Source: an uncultured Actinomyces sp.
GTDB lineage: Bacteria; Actinomycetota; Actinomycetes; Actinomycetales; Actinomycetaceae
DNA length: 5,263 nucleotides
Direction of reading: 5' to 3'
NCBI GenBank assembly: GCA_902773415.1
Contig: CACYEE010000142.1
Coordinates: forward strand, 1-5,263
The position numbers were made by a program, and so were the translations under genes. Below, piece by piece: positions 1-5,263 of the stretch. Below the pieces are notes generated by a model, which saw only the letters and a program-made list of their open reading frames with translations, did not search any database and was not told where the DNA came from. Numbering within the stretch: the stretch's first letter is position 1; every line of letters begins with the position of its first letter.

Positions 1-8
1 CATGCGTG

Positions 9-106
9 AATACCTAACCCACAACAACTAGCAGTACCACACAAACCGACTCGCGGTACCATCAACCACTGACACCCAGTACCAACATAGCTGATTGACG
101 GTACCG
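9..106. repeat. Array of RGTACC motifs with 22-24 base spacing
   Basis: AGTACCA at 33-39, GGTACCA at 55-61, AGTACCA at 78-84 and GGTACCG at 100-106 occur at intervals of 22, 23 and 22 bases, alternating A and G at the first position. A weaker fifth copy, AATACC at 9-14, lies 24 bases before the first. The spacing is close to two turns of DNA, so bound proteins would sit on nearly the same face. This fits an operator array, integrase arm sites or iterons. Sequence between the motifs is not repeated, so it is not a simple tandem repeat or CRISPR array. The protein that would bind is unknown. Confidence 0.5.
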
Positions 107-110
107 CGAG
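50..110. repeat. Imperfect inverted repeat, 16-base arms
   Basis: CTCGCGGTACC (50-60) is exactly repeated in reverse complement as GGTACCGCGAG (100-110). The pairing continues inward over 61-65 and 95-99 with one mismatch, giving 15 of 16 pairs around a 29-base centre. Within the centre, ACTG (68-71) can pair with CAGT (77-80). The arms include two of the RGTACC motifs. It could be a large operator, a recombination site or an RNA stem; there is no T-run beside it, so it is not a terminator. Confidence 0.6.
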
Positions 111-150
111 AGGTTACTACTCAGATATCGGTGCTGACCAGCGGAAATGC

Positions 151-275
151 ACTGGAATCACTGGGATTCAGGTACTCAGGCTTGAGACTGATTAACCGGG
201 GGACAAAGTTCGAGTAGCGACTCAACAGTCCCACAAGAAGAGATGCAGGCTTTCAGGGTTTGCGTGTGAAAGTTT
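151..275 (+). other. Chain of small hairpins upstream of the terminator; possible untranslated RNA
   Basis: Several stems follow one another before the terminator. GAATC 155-159 pairs with GATTC 165-169, with partial extension to 151 and 173. CTCA 175-178 pairs with TGAG 183-186. GGGAC 200-204 pairs with GTCCC 228-232, enclosing GAGT 212-215 with ACTC 220-223. CTTTCA 250-255 pairs with TGAAAG 267-272. No long reading frame crosses this stretch and base composition differs from the operon. A small RNA or a long 3' untranslated tail of a gene to the left are both possible. I do not recognise tmRNA, RNase P RNA, signal recognition particle RNA, 6C RNA or a known riboswitch here, and short stems can arise by chance. 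Confidence 0.25.
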
Positions 276-280
276 AGTCG

Positions 281-316
281 AGGACCGTCTCAGAGGCTTT
301 TGAGGCGGTCCTTTTT
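281..316 (+). terminator. Intrinsic terminator on the plus strand
   Basis: AGGACCGTCTCA (281-292) pairs with TGAGGCGGTCCT (301-312), giving 12 pairs with one G-U, an 8-base loop (GAGGCTTT) and a run of five T (312-316). In the other direction the stem is followed by CGACTAAAC, which is not T-rich, so it is a plus-strand terminator and at best a weak stop for the operon coming from the right. It implies a transcript entering from the left or starting within 1-280, but no reading frame in this window feeds it. Confidence 0.8.
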
Positions 317-534
317 GTATGCGCTGTGGGATTCGGCGGGGCCGGATGCTGGCAAAGGGCGTCCCCCATTGAACGCGCACAACCTTGCAAACGTCATCTT
401 GCGCCACCGAACGTGCATAGACCTTTTGGCACAGTTGCGCGACACGAGGCGGGAAATGGACCGTTGCTCCAATCCCCGCCCCATGCGGAATCGCACACCT
501 CTCCCGCAAGCCGCTCGGCCAACCGCACGACGGG
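317..534. other. GC-rich intergenic spacer without a supported gene
   Basis: This stretch lies between the plus-strand terminator and the stop of the FHA gene. Short open frames exist on both strands, but none has a believable ribosome binding site with good spacing or a protein-like composition. One short stem is possible (GCGGAA 485-490 with TCCCGC 502-507, including a G-U pair) but it lacks a T-run on either side. I see no promoter or RNA gene here. Confidence 0.5.
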
Positions 535-1710
535 CTACTGCGCCACGGAAAGCTCCATCTGGTGCAGACCGAGAGCAAACGGCCCGGAAAGCGGAACCTC
601 CTGGTCGGGCGGAATCTCGATCGCCTCATGCCGGGAACCGACAAACACGCCGTTCGTCGACTCGAGATCGGTGATATGCCAGGCGTCGTCGTGCCATGTC
701 AGACGCGCATGGGTCTTCGACATGGTCTTCTCCGAATCGACGATGCGAACGACCTGCGCGCCGCGCGTAATCGCCCCGCGCGGGTTGCGACCGAGAATCA
801 CGATATCTTCCGTCAGCTCGAAGCTCTGGCCGGAACCCGCGGTAAGAACCGTCTTCGGGCGTCGGACCCGACTGACGATAATCGTCTCTTCGTCCTCGTC
901 GAAATCATCCTCGTCAGGCTCAAGATTCGCAGCAGGCGATGGGTCGATGGCAGCGGCGGCCGTGCCGATTCCTCCGGTCATGAGGCCTGCGCGGGCCTCG
1001 GCCTGGAAAGAAGCAAGCTCTTCCGCCAATCTCCTCTGCTCTTCGGCGCGAGCGGCCTCTTCGGCGGTCAGACGCTCGGCTCCGAGACTCCCGGCCGCTG
1101 CGCGGACAGAGTCGTCGTCACCGGAATGGCCGGCCGCAGGACTCCCGAATCCCTCGGCCGTCCAGCCATGCCTCGTCTGGCGGGACTGGCGTGCAGCCGC
1201 CTCGGCGTTCGCACGCGCCTCGGCCTCGGCACGGGCAGCCTCCGCGTCCGTCTCGGAATCCTCGTCGACATAGGCCCGTGCGGCGGCTTCCGCCTCCGCA
1301 CGAAGCTCGGCGTCGCGCCGCATGCGCTCCGCGCGGCGCCTTTCGGTGGCCGCGCGCTCCCGTTCGGCGGCTTCGCGCTTGGCTTCGGCAAGGCCCTGGG
1401 CGTCCAGACGATCCTGATCGGCCCCGGCGGCCGCTCCGGCGTCAGCCTGCGCACGCGCGGGTTCCTTCGCCTTGTTCGCGGCAGCCCGGGCTTCTTCCTG
1501 GGAACGCACGGCCTCCTCGTACTGGCGGACCATTGCCTGCTGCACCTCGGCGCCGCCGTTCGTCCAGAGCCACTGGCGAAGGGGCTCGTCAACGTTCGGA
1601 TTGCAGGCCACCGTGGCGTACAGGGAACGGTCCGTCTGGATGATCTCGCGCATCCTCGTTGGCGTGGTGCTCGGATCTGCCGCCTCTTCGGCAAGGGTGC
1701 GGGGTGTCAT
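535..1710 (-). CDS. FHA domain protein with N-terminal variant leucine-rich repeat and Ala/Glu/Arg coiled coil
   Basis: This 391-residue protein has no signal peptide or membrane segment and should be cytoplasmic. Residues about 11-52 (ADPSTTPTRMREI, then ATVACNPNVDEPLRQWLW) match the variant leucine-rich repeat seen in actinobacterial proteins. Residues 60-245 are rich in Ala, Glu and Arg and probably form coiled coil, broken by a glycine-rich stretch near 182-212. An acidic linker, EPDEDDFDEDEETIIV (264-279), leads to the FHA domain at about 290-391. Its phosphothreonine-binding residues are all present: Gly307-Arg308, Ser331, His334 and Asn353-Gly354 (motifs ILGRNP, SKTHARL, DLESTNG). FHA domains bind phosphothreonine peptides, so the protein probably reads the output of a Ser/Thr kinase. 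The start ATG overlaps the upstream stop as ATGA, and AAGGAG lies 11 bases before it. It is the last gene of the operon in this window; no minus-strand terminator with a T-run is visible downstream. The binding partner is unknown. Confidence 0.93.
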   Translation of the reverse strand: MTPRTLAEEAADPSTTPTRMREIIQTDRSLYATVACNPNVDEPLRQWLWTNGGAEVQQAMVRQYEEAVRSQEEARAAANKAKEPARAQADAGAAAGADQDRLDAQGLAEAKREAAERERAATERRRAERMRRDAELRAEAEAAARAYVDEDSETDAEAARAEAEARANAEAAARQSRQTRHGWTAEGFGSPAAGHSGDDDSVRAAAGSLGAERLTAEEAARAEEQRRLAEELASFQAEARAGLMTGGIGTAAAAIDPSPAANLEPDEDDFDEDEETIIVSRVRRPKTVLTAGSGQSFELTEDIVILGRNPRGAITRGAQVVRIVDSEKTMSKTHARLTWHDDAWHITDLESTNGVFVGSRHEAIEIPPDQEVPLSGPFALGLHQMELSVAQ

Positions 1711-1727
1711 TTCTTCACTTTCTCCTT
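1707..1727 (-). promoter_or_regulatory. Coupled stop/start (ATGA) and ribosome binding site for the FHA gene
   Basis: The transglutaminase-like gene ends in TGA inside ATGA at 1710-1707, which starts the FHA gene. AAGGAG at 1727-1722 lies 11 bases before the ATG, with further purine-rich sequence between. The site is inside the lysine-rich end of the upstream protein (GKEKVKK), so that tail is partly shaped by the ribosome binding site. Confidence 0.75.
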
Positions 1728-4217
1728 CCCTGCGCGCAGCCGGAAGCGTCGGCGCGACATGGATTGTTCGTGCTTCCTCCTACGATAACGCCCGAACGAT
1801 TTGGGGGACAACCGTGTTCGGACCCTGCGGTGGAACTTCTGTTCGGCCAGCACGGCCTTGTTTTCGTCGAGAACGCGGTTCCAGTAGTTCTCGACCTGTT
1901 CGTCGGTGAGGTTCTTGCCGGAAAACGCGGCAAAGTCGGCACCGATTGCGAGCGCCTGGGCGCTTTCCGTACGGCTCGCGGCAATCTCGTTGCGGGTGGC
2001 GGCATAGTCGATCGTGTCGCCGGAATCGACAAGCCTGTCGAGGTATTCCTGCCAGCCGCCGAGCACCTTGTCGCCATTCTGGCCGCGTCTGCGGCGGCGT
2101 CTGCGGCGAATGAGCTTCGCAAGAAGGATGCCCCAGACGGGAAGCGTCACGAGCATTGCGACGCCGAATATCTTCGCGCCGAGGACGACGTAAGGCAGGT
2201 AGGGGTTGTCCTCGGCGACCTCTTCCTCTTCCTCCTCGTCCTCGTTGCCGATGGTGGAAGGTTCCTTCGCGGGAGGAGCGACGACCTTCGCGTTCTCCTG
2301 GTTCGTTGCGGGGTTGTACTGCTTGTAGGAATTCTCTTCGGGCTGTTCGATGAAGGCGTTGTCGACGCGGGGAGTCGCGGCGAGGGCGACCCATCGGCCG
2401 TCGGAGACCTGGATCTCGGTCCAGACGGTTGCGTTGCGCCCGGCGACGGAGCCGTCGACGGGCACGTTCGCCCCGTAGACGATCCGGGAAGGGAAGCCGA
2501 GAGTGCGGGCCAGGAGGGCAGTCGCCGCGGCGTACTGTTCCTCGTCGCCGACGTGCGCGGCGCACTTGTCGGTGGGAGCCGCGCACGTCTGGTAGCGCGG
2601 ATCGAGCATGTTCTCGAACAATCCGTCGATGCGCGCGATGGTCTGGCCGGCGTCGGAAGAACGGAACACGTATCCTTTGGGCATCCATGTCGTGTCCCCG
2701 ACGGGTTCTGCCTTGGAACGGCCGAGATAGGAGCGTTCGATGAGGAGGTCGCGCAAACGGCGGACCTCCTCGACGTTGCCGGGGCCGGCCTGCTTTTCCT
2801 TGAGCCAGCGGTAGAGATTCGGCAGGTCGTCTTCCGACGGCTTGATGACGGCGGCCGCGGTGGAAGGGGTAAGGGTTGCCGCGCCTTCGGCGTCTTCGTC
2901 GAGGATGTCGGTTTCGGCGTAGACGAGCCGGTAGGAGTCGCCCTTGCGCAGACCGGTTCCCGTAGGGCGGACCGCCTTTTCGATCGCGGTCTGGGTGGAC
3001 TTGTTGAAATAGAAGCCGGAGGCGAGTTCCAGCTGGTCGTCCCCGGAAAACTCGGCCTGGGAGAATTCGGAGGCGATGGGCATCCATTCTCCGGCGTAGC
3101 CGTCGATGACAACGGTGGCTTCGGAGAGGCGGCCGGTGACGTCGGCGACGCGGTAGGGGACCCTCTCGAACTGGGTGGCCTGTCCGGTGGCGCGGTCGCG
3201 GTCGGAGGCCCGGAAGGCGATTCCGTCGTACACGCCGAGGGTCGCAAAGCGCACGCGGCGGGGGATTTCGCCGTCGATGCTCAGGAGAACCGCATCGAGC
3301 GATTCGGGGGTGAAGTTGACGCGGTAGGCGGCGAGAGGGCTGCCGAGTTCGGGCAGTTCGACGGTGTTTTCGATGCCGGAGCGGGGAACGGCGCGGCTGC
3401 GCCAGTCGGCAATGGGGATTGTTGCAAGGGCTCCGGCGGCAATGGCGGCAAGCACCATTGCCGCGGCGACGAGCCTCATGCGGAGCTTGGCGAGGCCTTC
3501 TCCCGCGATCTTGGCGGAGTGGTCGCCGTCCTGCGCCTGCGCGGCCTTGACGCGGTGCTGGTGTTCGCTGCGGCCCCGCAATACCGGCCAGCCGAGCAGG
3601 GCTCCGAATCCGACGAGGCCGCCGACCTGGTGGAGGTGGGCGGGGATGGCGAACGGGCCAAGCCGGAAGGTTTCGGGGGCGACGGAGGAACCGAAGACGG
3701 TGGGGAAGAGGAGGGCGACGGCGAGCGGGACGAGGGCGTGCTGCCATTTGCGGCGGGTATCGAGAAGGAACCAGGCCGCGAGCATGGACGCGAGGTAGAC
3801 CGTGATGAAGAGGGGAAGCTGGGTATCGCCGAAGTCGCCGACAGGGATGGCGATGGTGAGGAGGGACTTCCACGACATGACGGGGCCGAGGACGACCTGC
3901 ATGAGGCCTTCGAGGGCTGAGGCGGGCAAAGTCGAGTAGACCCAGGGCACGGCGGAAAGGAGGGCGACGACGACGTAGAGGACATAGACGAGGAGGGCGG
4001 CAAGCCAGGCGGCGACCCTCCGCCTGGCGAAGAAGATTCCGAGTCCGATGCCGGTGGCTGCCGCGGCGCTGCCTGCAAGGAGGATGGTCGGCTTGCCGTA
4101 GATGGGCCAGGAACCGGCGATGACGATGCCGACGATGGCGACTATCATGGCGAGGCCGAACCAGGCGTGGCGATCCCATGTCGTGCGCCAGAGCGTGCGT
4201 GTCCTGCGTGCCATCAT
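1707..4217 (-). CDS. Multi-pass membrane protein with a transglutaminase-like domain lacking the catalytic triad
   Basis: This 836-residue protein begins with a basic cytoplasmic segment and about six to eight hydrophobic segments (near residues 17-38, 43-64, 68-92, 133-152, 158-176, 194-213 and 247-269). A large loop, 270-675, is predicted outside the membrane. A last membrane segment at about 676-703 is followed by eight arginines and a basic tail of 125 residues. The loop ends in a transglutaminase-like core: VGDEEQYAAATALLAR at 556-571, then LGFPSRIVYG, VWTEIQ and RWVALAATP. Aligned by eye to the family, the catalytic Cys is Glu559, the His is Thr597 and the Asp is Ala613, so enzyme activity is unlikely. 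The only two cysteines of the whole protein, 545 and 552, lie just before this site. The tail (GWQEYLDRLV, FAAFSGKNLTDEQVENYW) resembles the cytoplasmic tail of actinobacterial relatives. ATG at 4217 is chosen because it overlaps the DUF58 stop as ATGA and has GAGGGTGG seven bases upstream; a second ATG follows at once. The bifidobacterial homologue is called tgm in some literature. Confidence 0.93.
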   Translation of the reverse strand: MMARRTRTLWRTTWDRHAWFGLAMIVAIVGIVIAGSWPIYGKPTILLAGSAAAATGIGLGIFFARRRVAAWLAALLVYVLYVVVALLSAVPWVYSTLPASALEGLMQVVLGPVMSWKSLLTIAIPVGDFGDTQLPLFITVYLASMLAAWFLLDTRRKWQHALVPLAVALLFPTVFGSSVAPETFRLGPFAIPAHLHQVGGLVGFGALLGWPVLRGRSEHQHRVKAAQAQDGDHSAKIAGEGLAKLRMRLVAAAMVLAAIAAGALATIPIADWRSRAVPRSGIENTVELPELGSPLAAYRVNFTPESLDAVLLSIDGEIPRRVRFATLGVYDGIAFRASDRDRATGQATQFERVPYRVADVTGRLSEATVVIDGYAGEWMPIASEFSQAEFSGDDQLELASGFYFNKSTQTAIEKAVRPTGTGLRKGDSYRLVYAETDILDEDAEGAATLTPSTAAAVIKPSEDDLPNLYRWLKEKQAGPGNVEEVRRLRDLLIERSYLGRSKAEPVGDTTWMPKGYVFRSSDAGQTIARIDGLFENMLDPRYQTCAAPTDKCAAHVGDEEQYAAATALLARTLGFPSRIVYGANVPVDGSVAGRNATVWTEIQVSDGRWVALAATPRVDNAFIEQPEENSYKQYNPATNQENAKVVAPPAKEPSTIGNEDEEEEEEVAEDNPYLPYVVLGAKIFGVAMLVTLPVWGILLAKLIRRRRRRRRGQNGDKVLGGWQEYLDRLVDSGDTIDYAATRNEIAASRTESAQALAIGADFAAFSGKNLTDEQVENYWNRVLDENKAVLAEQKFHRRVRTRLSPKSFGRYRRRKHEQSMSRRRFRLRAGKEKVKK

Positions 4218-4232
4218 GCCTGCACCACCCTC
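4214..4232 (-). promoter_or_regulatory. Coupled stop/start (ATGA) and ribosome binding site between DUF58 and transglutaminase-like genes
   Basis: The stop TGA of the DUF58 gene and the ATG of the next gene share bases at 4214-4217. GAGGGTGG at 4232-4225 sits seven bases upstream of the ATG and supports this start over the second ATG at 4214. The arrangement suggests translational coupling and balanced amounts of the two proteins. Confidence 0.75.
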
Positions 4233-5263
4233 GACATGAGGTGCTTGAGGTCTTCGAGCGCGCCGAGGGTGAAGATGGGAACCCCGGAGATGAACTGGAG
4301 CCGGGGGCGCGAGTCGAGATCGACGCGGATGATGACGACGGAGGTGTCGCCGGAGAACTGCTGGGCGGTTGCCTGCAACTGCTGGAGGCTGAGGACCGGA
4401 CCGGTGACGAGGAACACGTTGGAGAGGTTTTCGAGCTGGCGTGCGCAGACGCGGGCGATGTCGTCGAGGGGCATCATGTCTTCGCCGTGATCGAGAAGGG
4501 TGAAGTCGTTGAGCGCGGCGACGGGATCGTGGGTGGACAGTCTCCGTACGGTGGCGAAGTGCCGGCGGGCGGATTCGGGGATTTCCTCGGAGGCGAGGAT
4601 TTCGAGGTCCTGATGGTCGCGGATGAAGCGGACCGCGAGGGAGGCGGCTGCGCTGATGGCGATCTCGAATCCTTCGAGGTCGACGTATTCGCTTTCATGG
4701 AGGGACAGGAGCACGCCGACCATCGACTTTCGGGTTTCCTCGAATTGGCGCACCATGAGGGTTCCGGTCTTCGCGGTGGTCTTCCAGTGGATGTTTCGCG
4801 GGGAGTCGCCGGGCACGTATTCGCGGATGGCGTGGAAGGAGATGTCGTCGGTGACGAGTTGGGAGGAGGGGGTTCCTTCGAGGTCCCGGACGAAGCCGCG
4901 GGCGGTGACGGGAAGGTTGACGGTTCTGGGGTGGACGTACAGGGTATGCTTGTCGGTCCACTGGATGTCCCGGTGGAGCAGGCCTACGGGGTCGGCCCGG
5001 ATGGAGCGGACGGGGCCGACATCGACGAGGCCGCGTGCGCGTGCGGGAATGTGGAGGTCCTGTTCGCTGGCGGCGCCTGCGCGCAGGAAGGGGATCCCGG
5101 TTTCGGCGAGGGCTTCGCCGATGGGGATTTCGAGGGTGCCGGGAAGGGCGGGGTGCCTCGAAATGTTCGTGACCTTGACGGTTCCGGTCACGGATTCTCC
5201 TGCGACGACGTGGTCTTCGAGAACTCCGAGGGCGACGTCGGAGTTGTTTCCTCCGAAGAGGAA
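4214..5263 (-). CDS. DUF58 domain protein (5' end cut off by window edge)
   Basis: The reading frame is open to the right edge, so 349 residues are visible and the N-terminus, where DUF58 proteins usually carry two membrane segments, is missing. The GTG at 5191 is in frame but probably internal, because the 24 codons before it read as part of the same domain (VLEDHVVAGESVTGTVKVTN, the usual start of the beta-rich region). The DUF58 signature, REYVPGDSPRNIHWK, lies at visible residues 147-161, followed by the typical KTGTLMVRQFE. A von Willebrand factor A-like region follows, but its metal-site motif is S-L-H-E-S (codons at 4691-4705) instead of D-x-S-x-S. Members of this family are usually encoded beside MoxR ATPases and transglutaminase-like membrane proteins. 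They are thought to act with them in assembling or activating other proteins; that role is not shown by this sequence. The last base triplet overlaps the next gene as ATGA. Family assignment is very sure; biochemical function is unknown. Confidence 0.95.
   Translation of the reverse strand, partial: FLFGGNNSDVALGVLEDHVVAGESVTGTVKVTNISRHPALPGTLEIPIGEALAETGIPFLRAGAASEQDLHIPARARGLVDVGPVRSIRADPVGLLHRDIQWTDKHTLYVHPRTVNLPVTARGFVRDLEGTPSSQLVTDDISFHAIREYVPGDSPRNIHWKTTAKTGTLMVRQFEETRKSMVGVLLSLHESEYVDLEGFEIAISAAASLAVRFIRDHQDLEILASEEIPESARRHFATVRRLSTHDPVAALNDFTLLDHGEDMMPLDDIARVCARQLENLSNVFLVTGPVLSLQQLQATAQQFSGDTSVVIIRVDLDSRPRLQFISGVPIFTLGALEDLKHLMSRVVQA

Noticed and set aside
1..62. Start of a minus-strand gene (ATG at 3-1 or 62-60) or end of a plus-strand gene (stop at 29-31)
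   Set aside because: Only 1 to 20 codons are visible, ribosome binding sites are weak, and nothing in the peptide can be recognised; the edge prevents a call.
9..106. CRISPR array
   Set aside because: The repeated part is only 6-7 bases and the spacing is 22-24 bases, far below CRISPR repeat and spacer lengths.
95..123. Plus-strand promoter with TTGACG as -35
   Set aside because: The -35 is good, but no acceptable -10 lies 16-18 bases downstream (TACTCA at 118-123 is a poor match) and the -35 belongs to the inverted repeat arm.
290..496. Small minus-strand open frame (68 codons) downstream of the FHA gene
   Set aside because: The GTG start has its purine-rich stretch almost touching it, composition is Arg/Ser-rich and unlike the neighbours, and it runs into the stem of the terminator.
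440..534. tRNA-Ser-like stretch on the minus strand (TTGGCCGAGCGGC at 523-510)
   Set aside because: It resembles a D-arm, but there is no matching stem partner, no standard T-loop (TTCGA) at the right distance and no acceptor stem.
562..1788. Plus-strand open frame of 408 codons opposite the FHA gene
   Set aside because: Antisense shadow; the minus strand encodes clear FHA motifs across the same bases.
1659..3920. Very long open frame on the plus strand (753 codons)
   Set aside because: It lies antisense to the transglutaminase-like gene, reads as low-complexity Gly/Val/Asp/Arg-rich sequence with no domain, and is expected from the GC-rich third codon positions of the real gene.
1780..4179. 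Long minus-strand open frame in another phase (799 codons)
   Set aside because: Its product is almost all Arg, Pro, His and Gly, typical of an out-of-frame reading of a GC-rich gene.

Overview
The window is GC-rich DNA (well above 60% in the coding part) from an actinomycete. Gene content and order point to the Bifidobacteriaceae or a nearby family. The basis is a DUF58 protein, a multi-pass transglutaminase-like membrane protein and an FHA protein with an N-terminal variant leucine-rich repeat. In bifidobacteria, genes of the first two types sit in the cluster described as PFNA (Ser/Thr kinase, fibronectin type III protein, MoxR-type AAA ATPase, DUF58, transglutaminase-like protein). The species assignment is inference.

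Layout. Positions 535-5263 are one minus-strand operon read from right to left: DUF58 (cut by the right edge), then the transglutaminase-like protein, then the FHA protein. Both junctions are 4-base ATGA overlaps, so translation is probably coupled. Operon promoter and first genes lie beyond the right edge. Positions 1-534 hold no gene I can support. Positions 1-280 are clearly poorer in GC (about 51% by hand count over 1-240). They hold an array of RGTACC motifs spaced 22-24 bases apart, a long imperfect inverted repeat, a chain of small hairpins, and a good plus-strand intrinsic terminator at 281-316. Positions 317-534 are a GC-rich spacer between that terminator and the end of the operon.

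How the genes fit together. The DUF58 and transglutaminase-like proteins form a widespread pair, usually beside a MoxR ATPase, thought to act as a membrane-associated chaperone or assembly system. The FHA protein would bring phosphothreonine recognition and so link the system to a Ser/Thr kinase. The most notable point is that both fold types carry degenerate functional sites. All three catalytic positions of the transglutaminase triad are replaced (Cys to Glu559, His to Thr597, Asp to Ala613), and the DUF58 metal site reads S-x-H-x-S instead of D-x-S-x-S. The FHA domain, by contrast, keeps all its key residues. This suggests a binding or scaffold complex under phospho-control rather than a cross-linking or protease enzyme.
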